From JACNKV01 sp964422145 (GTDB lineage: Bacteria > Fidelibacterota > Marinisomatia > Marinisomatales > JACNKV01): a DNA stretch of 64,000 bases. The notes under the pieces are model-generated. The model had not been told where the DNA came from and ran no database searches. It was given only the letters and a program-made list of their open reading frames with translations. This document shows, piece by piece, positions 46,495 through 54,058 of this stretch; the stretch's first letter is position 1; each line of letters starts with the position of its first letter. Made by a program: the position numbers and the translations under genes. The stretch spans positions 1 to 64,000 of the forward strand of contig CAYQZV010000009.1 in the NCBI GenBank assembly GCA_964422145.1, in the 5' to 3' direction.

Positions 46495-46872
46495 ATGAAT
46501 TGCCCGGATAACTTACTCTATACCTCTGACCACGAATGGATTAAAGTTGATGGCAATATTGCTACAATCGGTATTACCGATTTTGCTCAAGGCGAATTAG
46601 GCGATATTATTTTTGTTGAATTCCCCGAGGTGGATGATCAATTTGATAAAGAAGATGTCCTCGGATCAATTGAAGCGGTTAAAACAGTCGCAGACTTTTT
46701 TGTTCCGCTTACCGGTAAAGTGGCAGAGATCAACTCCGCATTGGAAGACAACCCGGAATTAGTTAACCAAGATCCGTACGGTGATGGTTGGCTCATCAAA
46801 TTAGATATTGAAGACTCGGAAGAACTGTCAGACCTTTTGTCCCCTGAAGCTTATGGTGAATTGATTGTCTAA
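46495..46872 (+). CDS. gcvH: Glycine cleavage system H protein
   Basis: Lipoylated shuttle protein of the glycine cleavage system that moves the aminomethyl group between GcvP, GcvT and the dehydrogenase. The 125-residue protein has the lipoyl domain with Lys63 in GSIEAVKTVADFF, plus NPELVNQDPYGDGWL. I chose the ATG at 46495 because AAGGA lies seven bases before it; an ATG two codons upstream is only one base from AAGGA. No gcvT or gcvP is adjacent. Its end overlaps the TTG start of the GGGP synthase gene. Confidence 0.95.
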   Translation: MNCPDNLLYTSDHEWIKVDGNIATIGITDFAQGELGDIIFVEFPEVDDQFDKEDVLGSIEAVKTVADFFVPLTGKVAEINSALEDNPELVNQDPYGDGWLIKLDIEDSEELSDLLSPEAYGELIV

Positions 46873-47644
46873 GCCTGTTCACAGCGCATTATCATCTGTT
46901 TATACTCACCTCCAAACCATTGTTGAGGAGAAAGGGGCTGGGTATATTGTATTAATTGACCCGGATAAAAAGAACGATCATCGGATTGAATCACAAGTTG
47001 ATGCAGTAAACGAATCCGGGGCGGATGTTATTTTTGTCGGCGGCAGTTTGATGATGGATGGTCAATTTCATGACAGGATTGCCACCATTAAACAAAGGTC
47101 AAATGTGCCGGTTGTCTTTTTCCCGGGGAACTCCAATCAGTTAAACAAACATGTGGATGCGATTTTGTTTATGTCATTGGTCTCCGGTAGGAATCCTCAG
47201 TATTTGATTGGTGAACAAGTGATTGCCGCCCCCGTTGTAAAAGACCTTGGGATAGAAACGCTACCCACCGGATATATTTTGATCGACGGCGGAAAAACAA
47301 CAACCGTTGAATTTATGAGCGGTACAGTACCCATCCCGGCTGATCGGTCGGATGTATGTGTCGCCCACGCGTTGGCTGCACAATATCTTGGGATGTCACT
47401 CATTTATCTGGAAGCGGGAAGCGGTGCGCAAAATCCGATACCGACTGAATTGATTCAAGCGGTTTCCGGTCAAATTGATATTCCGATGATTGTTGGCGGC
47501 GGTATTCGCACACCTGAAGATGCCCATGATCGTGTCAAAGCAGGTGCTTCTTTTATTGTCACCGGAACGATTACCGAAGAATCTGATGACAACCAATTGA
47601 TGTGTCAATTTTCTCAAGCGATCCATTGGAAGGAGAATGCATGA
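46865..47644 (+). CDS. Geranylgeranylglyceryl phosphate synthase family protein
   Basis: TIM-barrel prenyltransferase of the PcrB/GGGP synthase family. It joins a polyprenyl diphosphate to glycerol-1-phosphate, the first ether bond of archaeal-type lipids. The 259-residue protein has IDPDKKN near the N-terminus, the glycerol-1-phosphate-binding YLEAGSGA, VGGGIRTPEDA and a last phosphate loop around GASFIVTGT. The start is a TTG inside the gcvH end, since no ATG precedes the conserved part. The length fits the larger group II enzymes known in Bacteroidota. What lipid is made is unknown. The gmhA start overlaps its stop by 4 nt. Confidence 0.9.
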   Translation: MSKPVHSALSSVYTHLQTIVEEKGAGYIVLIDPDKKNDHRIESQVDAVNESGADVIFVGGSLMMDGQFHDRIATIKQRSNVPVVFFPGNSNQLNKHVDAILFMSLVSGRNPQYLIGEQVIAAPVVKDLGIETLPTGYILIDGGKTTTVEFMSGTVPIPADRSDVCVAHALAAQYLGMSLIYLEAGSGAQNPIPTELIQAVSGQIDIPMIVGGGIRTPEDAHDRVKAGASFIVTGTITEESDDNQLMCQFSQAIHWKENA

Positions 47645-48219
47645 GTTTTACTTTGAACATTCATCAACAATTATCTGAATCATCAACGGTAAAAAATGAG
47701 ATGATTTCTACGTGTTCAGACGATATTGCACGTGCTGCTGATATTTGCATAGCCGCATTAAAAGACGGCAATAAAATTTTATTTTGTGGTAACGGCGGGT
47801 CTGCTGCAGATGCCCAGCATTTAGCCGCTGAACTGATGGGCGGTCTCCGAATTCATCAGCGTAAACCCATATCCGCTGTTGCGTTGACAACCGACTCCAG
47901 TTTCTTAACCGCGTGGACAAATGATGCGAATTATGATTCAATTTTCTCACGGCAAGTTGAAGGTTTGGGATGTGAGGGAGATGTGCTAATTGCCATATCC
48001 ACAAGCGGGAAGTCTATGAATGTGATTGAAGCCGTAAAAACAGCAAAAAACTTGAACATGAAGGTCGTTGTGTTGATGGGTAACACCGACACAGAATTGA
48101 TGAAACTGGGTGATGCCGTTATTCAAATTCCATCAAGTGATACACAGAGAATCCAGGAAGGGCATATCACTGCCGGTCACATCCTTTGCGATATCATTGA
48201 GCAGGAATTACAGATTTAG
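47641..48219 (+). CDS. gmhA: Phosphoheptose isomerase, SIS domain
   Basis: Converts sedoheptulose-7-phosphate to D-glycero-D-manno-heptose-7-phosphate, the first step toward ADP-heptose for lipopolysaccharide core. The 192-residue SIS-domain protein has CGNGGSAADAQHLAAELMGG, the stretch ALTTDSSFLTAWTND and AISTSGKSMNVIEA, and ends with EGHITAGHILCDIIE. These fit GmhA rather than other SIS proteins. The start at 47641 overlaps the GGGP synthase stop by ATGA and follows GGAAGGAGA. Other heptose genes are not in the window. Confidence 0.93.
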   Translation: MSFTLNIHQQLSESSTVKNEMISTCSDDIARAADICIAALKDGNKILFCGNGGSAADAQHLAAELMGGLRIHQRKPISAVALTTDSSFLTAWTNDANYDSIFSRQVEGLGCEGDVLIAISTSGKSMNVIEAVKTAKNLNMKVVVLMGNTDTELMKLGDAVIQIPSSDTQRIQEGHITAGHILCDIIEQELQI

Positions 48220-48236
48220 TTAAGTTTATCGAACCG

Positions 48237-49130
48237 ATGGAAACGTATCTCAAAGACTACTTTATGATGCTGCGTATCGAAAAAAATTTATCGCCCAATA
48301 CGATTCAATCTTACCGCAGGGATATCAACCGCTATATCACATTTTTATCAGAAGAAGAGTCGGTTGCTGACTTAAACGATATTCGGCAAAAACAGATTCG
48401 CGGTTTTTTCAGAAAATTAAAAGAAATACATTTATCACCTGCAAGCATTTCCCGCACTTTTTCGGCAGTGCGATCTTATCATACGTTTTTATCTGAAGAA
48501 AATTATCTCAAACAAAATCCATCATTAATGCTGGATGCACCAAAACTTCCGCAGAAACTTCCTGAAGTATTGTCCGTTGAAGAAGTTGAGAATATATTAT
48601 CAGCGGTAGATTGCACAACGGATCTCGGGAAACGTGATCACGCTGCATTGGAGATTCTCTACTCCTGCGGATTGAGAGTGAGTGAACTTTGCGAGCTGTC
48701 TTTACAGGATCTTCTCATTGATTTTAATATGATACGCGTGATCGGTAAAGGGCGAAAAGAACGATTAGTCCCGTTTGGTCCGGTTGCCAATGACAGCCTG
48801 AATATTTATCTGACTCATGTCCGTCCCGGTTTTGCCCGAAAAGGAAGCAATACCGGTAAAGTGTTTCTAAGCCGGAACGGAAATCCGTTGACTCGTGCAA
48901 TGGTCAATATCGTTTTGAAAAAATGGGCTGAAACCGGCGGGATCAAGAAAAAAGTCAGTCCGCACACTTTCCGACACTCATTTGCGACGCATTTACTCGA
49001 AGGTGGAGCAGATTTGCGGAGCGTTCAGGAGATGTTAGGACATACCGATATTTCCACGACGCAGATTTATACTCATTTGGATCGTGAACATTTAAAAGAA
49101 GTACACCGTACTTTCCATCCGAGGGCTTAA
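48237..49130 (+). CDS. xerD: Tyrosine recombinase XerD/XerC family
   Basis: Site-specific recombinase that resolves chromosome dimers at dif with a partner. The 297-residue protein has the N-terminal SAM-like core-binding domain and a catalytic domain with all active residues: Arg147 (CGLRVSE), Lys171 (GKGRKER), His243 and Arg246 (HTFRHSFATHLLEGG), His269 (LGHTD) and Tyr278 (IYTH). The C-terminus ends in HPRA, as in XerD. No attachment sites or cargo lie nearby, so this is a housekeeping Xer rather than an integron or phage integrase. A site-2 protease gene starts 1 nt after the stop. Confidence 0.94.
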   Translation: METYLKDYFMMLRIEKNLSPNTIQSYRRDINRYITFLSEEESVADLNDIRQKQIRGFFRKLKEIHLSPASISRTFSAVRSYHTFLSEENYLKQNPSLMLDAPKLPQKLPEVLSVEEVENILSAVDCTTDLGKRDHAALEILYSCGLRVSELCELSLQDLLIDFNMIRVIGKGRKERLVPFGPVANDSLNIYLTHVRPGFARKGSNTGKVFLSRNGNPLTRAMVNIVLKKWAETGGIKKKVSPHTFRHSFATHLLEGGADLRSVQEMLGHTDISTTQIYTHLDREHLKEVHRTFHPRA

Positions 49131-49131
49131 G

Positions 49132-49767
49132 ATGTTATTCAGACTACCGTTCGACGTCCTGATTTTGCTGATCCCGACCTTGTTATTTGCATTGGTGTTT
49201 CATGAATTCTCTCATGCTTATATCGCGTACAGACTCGGAGATCGTACTGCTGCGTATCAAGGTCGTTTAACTCTGAATCCGATAGCACATTTAGATCCGT
49301 TTGGATCTCTGATGATCTTGTTTGTCGGATTTGGCTGGGCAAAACCCGTCCCGGTTGATGCACGAAACTTATACAATCCTCGGCGGGATATCATGTACAT
49401 CGCCTTTGCCGGACCTGCCTCTAATTTGCTCCTCGGACTCATAGGCGGACTTTTATTCCGATTCTTGGGAGAAGCCGGGTTACTTAATCAAGCAATGGGC
49501 ACTATGCTGTATCTGTTCATTCGGATCAACATTACATTGGCAGTATTTAATATGATCCCGTTACCGCCGCTGGACGGATCACAAATATTTTCAGGGATGA
49601 TGATGCGCAGGAACCCGCAGCTTGTCATGAATTTACAAATGTATGGTCCTAAAATATTATTCGGAGCAATTTTATTGGGTTACTTTTTTCAAATCCCGAT
49701 TCTTTGGTGGATCATGGAACCGTTTGTCAATTTGTTCTTACTCCTGTTTGCAGGGATATCAGCATGA
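49132..49767 (+). CDS. Site-2 protease family intramembrane metalloprotease
   Basis: Polytopic membrane zinc protease of the M50 type. The 211-residue protein has the zinc motif HEFSH at about 23-27 within the first helix, the downstream GxAKPVPV segment and the third-ligand motif NMIPLPPLDGS in a later helix. About five to six hydrophobic helices are visible. It has no PDZ domain, which fits the small FBP/YwhC-type members rather than RseP. Substrate unknown. Its stop overlaps the start of a tiny membrane protein gene by 4 nt. Confidence 0.94.
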   Translation: MLFRLPFDVLILLIPTLLFALVFHEFSHAYIAYRLGDRTAAYQGRLTLNPIAHLDPFGSLMILFVGFGWAKPVPVDARNLYNPRRDIMYIAFAGPASNLLLGLIGGLLFRFLGEAGLLNQAMGTMLYLFIRINITLAVFNMIPLPPLDGSQIFSGMMMRRNPQLVMNLQMYGPKILFGAILLGYFFQIPILWWIMEPFVNLFLLLFAGISA

Positions 49768-49898
49768 ATAGGGACATGAAATTTCGAAGATTATCTTCAC
49801 ATCCGAGAAAAACAAGATCAGCTATTTGGCTGACGATTATGGTTATTATCGTGATTTGGGCTATTTTCTATTTAAAGCAAATTGCGACAACAGGATAA
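49764..49898 (+). CDS. Small single-span membrane protein, 44 residues
   Basis: A short reading frame starts at an ATG overlapping the site-2 protease stop (ATGA). It encodes a basic N-terminus (MNRDMKFRRLSSHPRKTRS), one transmembrane helix (AIWLTIMVIIVIWAIFYL) and a short tail. The positive-inside charge pattern and tight coupling suggest a real gene. I recognise no family. It could be a partner or substrate adaptor of the protease, but that is a guess. Confidence 0.6.
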   Translation: MNRDMKFRRLSSHPRKTRSAIWLTIMVIIVIWAIFYLKQIATTG

Positions 49899-49918
49899 AA
49901 CATTATTAAAGGAAAATT

Positions 49919-51757
49919 ATGATGACTTTAGTTGAATGCGTTCCCAATTTTAGTGAAGGGAATGATCTAAGTAAAATTGATCAAATAACCAAAGCGATCC
50001 AATCGGTGGACGGAATCACTTTACTCGATGTTGATCCGGGGCAGGATACAAACCGAACCGTTGTCACATTTGTTGGTTCTGTCGAAGCGGTTGAAGAAGC
50101 TGCATTCCTCGGAATCAAAACTGCTTCTGAAGTGATTGATATGCGCGTCCAAAAAGGAACTCATCCCAGAATGGGAGCAACGGATGTATGCCCGTTTGTT
50201 CCAGTGAGCGGCGTAACCATTGAAGATTGCGTTGATCTGTCAAAGCGGGTCGGCAAACGAATCGGTGAAGAACTTGAAATTCCGATTTATCTGTATGAAC
50301 ATTCTGCACAAAAACCGGAATGGAAAAAACTCCCGAATATCCGTGTGGGAGAATATGAAGCGTTACCAGAGAAACTGCAAAAACCGGAATGGAAACCGGA
50401 TTTTGGTCCTGCGAAGTTTAATGCAGGTGCCGGTGCAACCGTGATGGGATGCCGTGAATTCTTAATTGCGTACAATATTAATTTGAATTCCAAAGATACC
50501 CGAATTGCAACAGACATTGCGTTTGAGTTGCGAGAAAAGGGAAGAAGTATGCGCAAACCGCATCCGGTATCAACGAACCTTTTGGATGGTGATATCATTC
50601 GGTACAAAGACGGTGCCTATCCCTGCAGTTATTGTGATGAAGTGTTTTCAACGACTAAAGAGTTGATTCAACACAGCAGTGATGTCCATGATTTTGATAT
50701 TAAATCCTGGTGGAAATCCAACGGACAAAAAGAGAATGCGTTGAATAAAAAGCCGGTAAAACGTCCGGGATGTTTTAAAGATATTAAAGGGATGGGCTGG
50801 TATGTGGATTCATTTAACCGCGCTCAAATTTCAATTAATTTCAATGACTATAAATCATCCACTATTCACGATGTGTTTGATAAAGCTTGTGAACTAGCCG
50901 TCGAACGAGGTGCTAGAATAACAGGAAGTGAATTGGTTGGACTGATTCCGTTAGAAGCATTATTAATGGCCGGACGTCATTATCTGAAAAAACAGAATCG
51001 TACTACGGGTGTATCCAATGATGTTCTAGTTGAAACGGCTGTTCAGTCTCTGGGATTGAATGATGTAGCTCTATTTAATCCGAAAGATAAGATTATTGAC
51101 TATGCTGTTCGGGAAGAAGGGCAAGGACTGGTTGCCATGACGGTGACAGATTTTGTCGAAGAGTTGGCTTCAAACAGTGCTGCTCCGGGCGGTGGAAGCG
51201 TCTCCGCATTAGCAGCAAGTTTAGGTGCCGGACTCACATCAATGGTAGCCGCTTTGAGCCATGAGAAAAAAGGATTCTTCGATAAAAAACCGTTAATGGA
51301 AACTGTCGGTGAAGAAGCACAAAGCATAAAGAACAGGCTTATGTTTTTAGTCGATGAAGATACCAATGCATTCAATAAAGTCATGGAAGCAAATCGACTC
51401 TCAGCCACAACTCAAGAAGAGATTGATACCAAAGAAGAAGCGGTTATGAACGCGAATAAATATGCGATTGATGTCCCGTGGGAGACCACAAAACTTTCTT
51501 ACCGCGTGATGGAACTCGCCTTGCAGATGGTTGAAGAAGGGAATCCAAATTCGGTCAGTGATGCTGGCGTTGCGGGTGAAGTTGGATTGGCTGCCGTTCA
51601 CGGTGCCGGAATGAATGTGCTGATCAATTTACCGAGTGTTTCAGATGATATCGAATATGTTGACGAAATGAAATCAAAAGTGGACTCCATTTGGAAGGAT
51701 GCTGAATCCCTTCAGAAAAAAATCTTTGACGCAACCCTTCAGGTTATTTCAAACTAG
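49919..51757 (+). CDS. ftcD: Formiminotransferase-cyclodeaminase with an inserted C2H2 zinc-finger motif
   Basis: Bifunctional folate enzyme of histidine breakdown. The formiminotransferase domain moves the formimino group from formiminoglutamate to tetrahydrofolate (N-terminal VECVPNFSEG, THPRMGATDVCPF, YLYEHSA; C-terminal part GMGWYVDS and AQISINFND). The cyclodeaminase domain (about 409-612; AAPGGGSVSALAASLGAGL) releases ammonia to give methenyl-THF. At 612 residues it exceeds the animal enzyme (541). The extra length is mostly at about 210-284 and includes Cys236-x2-Cys239-x12-His252-x4-His257, with Phe243 and Leu249 at the canonical C2H2 finger positions. No hut genes are adjacent. AAAGGA precedes the start. 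Confidence 0.93.
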   Translation: MMTLVECVPNFSEGNDLSKIDQITKAIQSVDGITLLDVDPGQDTNRTVVTFVGSVEAVEEAAFLGIKTASEVIDMRVQKGTHPRMGATDVCPFVPVSGVTIEDCVDLSKRVGKRIGEELEIPIYLYEHSAQKPEWKKLPNIRVGEYEALPEKLQKPEWKPDFGPAKFNAGAGATVMGCREFLIAYNINLNSKDTRIATDIAFELREKGRSMRKPHPVSTNLLDGDIIRYKDGAYPCSYCDEVFSTTKELIQHSSDVHDFDIKSWWKSNGQKENALNKKPVKRPGCFKDIKGMGWYVDSFNRAQISINFNDYKSSTIHDVFDKACELAVERGARITGSELVGLIPLEALLMAGRHYLKKQNRTTGVSNDVLVETAVQSLGLNDVALFNPKDKIIDYAVREEGQGLVAMTVTDFVEELASNSAAPGGGSVSALAASLGAGLTSMVAALSHEKKGFFDKKPLMETVGEEAQSIKNRLMFLVDEDTNAFNKVMEANRLSATTQEEIDTKEEAVMNANKYAIDVPWETTKLSYRVMELALQMVEEGNPNSVSDAGVAGEVGLAAVHGAGMNVLINLPSVSDDIEYVDEMKSKVDSIWKDAESLQKKIFDATLQVISN

Positions 51758-51772
51758 CATTGATACTCTTTC

Positions 51773-53515
51773 ATGATTAAACCATTATCAGAAGATCTCC
51801 GAAATAAAATATCCGCCGGCGAAGTCGTAGAGCGCCCGGCATCTGCTGTTAAAGAATTGGTGGAAAACAGTTTGGATGCCCAAGCAACCGAAATCGTGAT
51901 TGTCGTTGAATCCGGCGGGCAGAGACTGATTCAAATCACTGATAATGGAGTTGGGATCTCTGCTGAAGATCTTCCCAAAGCGGTTGAACGATTTACGACG
52001 AGTAAAATTGAAAACATTGAAGATCTGTTCACAATAGACACGTTGGGATTCAGAGGTGAAGCCTTAGCCAGTATCGCGTCTGTATCAGAGATGGATATTG
52101 TTTCATCCATTACCGGAAATGAAGGCGTAGAGATACACGTGCGAAACGGAATTGCATCCGAGGTAAAACCGGCCCCTGCGATTCAGGGGACTCAAATTAC
52201 TATTCGCAATCTGTTTTACAACACACCGGCGAGACGGAAGTTTATGAAATCACCGCGGGTTGAATTGCGGCAAATCGTGATGATGGTCAAACGGCTTGCT
52301 TTGGCTTATCCTGAAGTGGCTATGACGTTGATCGCCGATCATAAAAATATTTTGTCGGTTACACCGGAATCTTTGGAAGAGCGAATCGTTTCGCTGTTTG
52401 ATCCGACTTATCGTGATCAACTTTTACCGATTCACGTTGAAAAAGGGAATTATGCTTTTTCCGGTTTTGTCGGAAATTTAAACTTGATCCGTTCGCGCCC
52501 CGGGGAACAGTATGTATTTCTCAACCGACGGTTCATTAAAGACAGACTTTTGAATTCCGCTGTGTATTCTGGTTATCAATCCTTGACACGAAGGGGAGAA
52601 TTTCCATTCTTTGTGCTGAATTTATCCGTACCAACTGATCAAGTTGATGTCAATGTTCATCCAATGAAAACAGAAGTGCGGTTCAAGGATGAATGGAGAA
52701 TCTATCATGTGCTGAAATCGGGTGTGACAGATTCATTGACGGATGTATTGGATACAATCCCTTATTTTGAAAAACCGGTATCTTATTCGGATTCAAACAT
52801 ACCCTCAGACCAATCCGACCCCGGAAAACAAACAGGAATTTTCTTTGATCGGAATATCCCTGAGCCAAGTCAGTCGTCAAATAATCTCGAAAGGGCAAAA
52901 ACGTATGCATCCAAATTGGCTGAGCGGCAAGATGCCCCGGGATTAATTGATATGGGGAATATTTGGCAAGTGCATTCCAAATATATTGTTTCACAGGTGA
53001 GTAGCGGTTTAGTGATTATCGATCAGCATGTTGCGCATGAGCGTATCTTATTTGAAGAAGCAATGAATGCATTTGATCAAACACCCATGCCGTCTCAAAC
53101 ATTGCTGTTCCCGGAGAAGCTTGAGTTTTCTCCGGACGAATACACCACATTATTGGATGTCCTGCCCTATCTTGAAAAAATCGGCTTTAGAATGAAGGAA
53201 GCCGGAAGCCATGCTGTGAGCGTGACAGCTATCCCGTCGGATATGGGATGGGGGAATGAGCGTCGGGTAATCAAAGATATTTTGGATTACTATCTCAGCC
53301 ATCAAAAAGAATACAGTTCACTTCAGGAAAATCTTGCTGCATCATTTGCTTGTAAGGCAGCCATCAAAGCCGGCGATTCATTGACGGTTGAAGAGATGCA
53401 GACATTAGTCAGCAGGTTATTTGCGACGAAACATCCGTATTATTGCCCGCACGGCAGGCCAATCATTGTACGGCTTACATTGGATGAGCTGGATAAACGA
53501 TTTGAAAGATCCTGA
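51773..53515 (+). CDS. mutL: DNA mismatch repair protein MutL
   Basis: ATPase and matchmaker of mismatch repair. The 580-residue protein has the GHKL motifs ENSLDAQATEI, DNGVGI and GFRGEALASI, then the C-terminal endonuclease domain: DQHVAHERILFE at 417-428 (the DQHAx2Ex4E active motif with Val for the first Ala), ACKAAIKAG and the zinc-site CPHGRP. The presence of these residues indicates a nicking MutL, as in bacteria without MutH. The gene is followed by a strong bidirectional terminator. Confidence 0.97.
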   Translation: MIKPLSEDLRNKISAGEVVERPASAVKELVENSLDAQATEIVIVVESGGQRLIQITDNGVGISAEDLPKAVERFTTSKIENIEDLFTIDTLGFRGEALASIASVSEMDIVSSITGNEGVEIHVRNGIASEVKPAPAIQGTQITIRNLFYNTPARRKFMKSPRVELRQIVMMVKRLALAYPEVAMTLIADHKNILSVTPESLEERIVSLFDPTYRDQLLPIHVEKGNYAFSGFVGNLNLIRSRPGEQYVFLNRRFIKDRLLNSAVYSGYQSLTRRGEFPFFVLNLSVPTDQVDVNVHPMKTEVRFKDEWRIYHVLKSGVTDSLTDVLDTIPYFEKPVSYSDSNIPSDQSDPGKQTGIFFDRNIPEPSQSSNNLERAKTYASKLAERQDAPGLIDMGNIWQVHSKYIVSQVSSGLVIIDQHVAHERILFEEAMNAFDQTPMPSQTLLFPEKLEFSPDEYTTLLDVLPYLEKIGFRMKEAGSHAVSVTAIPSDMGWGNERRVIKDILDYYLSHQKEYSSLQENLAASFACKAAIKAGDSLTVEEMQTLVSRLFATKHPYYCPHGRPIIVRLTLDELDKRFERS

Positions 53516-53524
53516 TTTAAGAAT

Positions 53525-53553
53525 AAAAAAAGCCCCGATATCGGGGCTTTTTT
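53525..53553. terminator. Bidirectional terminator between mutL and the RRM gene
   Basis: A perfect palindrome AAAAAAGCCCCGATATCGGGGCTTTTTT lies between the convergent mutL and RRM genes. Its GC stem AGCCCCGA pairs with TCGGGGCT, and A/T runs on both sides give a T-run in each transcription direction. Confidence 0.94.
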
Positions 53554-53570
53554 ATTGAACCTAATTTTTA

Positions 53571-53843
53571 TTAGTAACGGGGCTTCCTTTCAGGACGATC
53601 CTTACGAGGATAAGCTTCGTTGATTTTCAACGGTCTCCCGTCAATTTCTTTTCCATTTAGTTCATTGATTGCTTTTTCACCATCTGCTTTTTCTGTCATT
53701 TCAACAAACCCGAAGCCCTTTGATCGTCCGGAGTATTTATCCGTGATAATCTGTGCTCTGGTGACTTCACCGTATTCTGCAAATAGATCGTTTAATTCCT
53801 GTTCACTTATTTTGAAAGGAAGGTTTCCAACATATATGTTCAT
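53571..53843 (-). CDS. RNA-binding protein, RRM domain
   Basis: A 90-residue single-RRM protein. RNP2 is IYVGNL at 3-8 and RNP1 is KGFGFVEM at 42-49. The C-terminal end is short and rich in Arg, Lys and Pro (PRKDRPERKPRY). Small RRM proteins of this type are often induced by cold in cyanobacteria and other phyla, where they may stabilise mRNA; function here is inferred. It is transcribed alone on the minus strand and ends at the shared bidirectional terminator. Confidence 0.95.
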   Translation of the reverse strand: MNIYVGNLPFKISEQELNDLFAEYGEVTRAQIITDKYSGRSKGFGFVEMTEKADGEKAINELNGKEIDGRPLKINEAYPRKDRPERKPRY

Positions 53844-53969
53844 TTCTTACCTGTGATTTATTAACTAAAAGACCAAATGATAATATATCTTACCACAATG
53901 TCCGGCTGAGTTTACGGAGTAAATTGACATAAACCACATAATTTTTCATCTAATCTTAAAATATTTTTA

Positions 53970-53999
53970 TTGCCATTATTGTACATATTTTGATATCAT
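53970..53999 (+). promoter_or_regulatory. Possible sigma-70-type promoter for the SLC13 gene
   Basis: TTGCCA (53970-53975) and TATCAT (53994-53999) lie 18 bp apart in the AT-rich 215 bp region between the RRM gene and the SLC13 gene. The divergent RRM gene must also have its promoter here, but I see no clear one. This is a consensus guess in an AT-rich stretch, with no other feature in the region. Confidence 0.3.
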
Positions 54000-54058
54000 C
54001 GTATAAAGGACATTTAACATTTTCCATTTAACAATATCGATGTAATTTCCTGATATCT

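Noticed and set aside
48237..49130. The tyrosine recombinase as a phage or island integrase
   Set aside because: It has the length and HPRA ending of XerD, lies in a housekeeping run, and there are no tRNA genes, att repeats or cargo genes around it.
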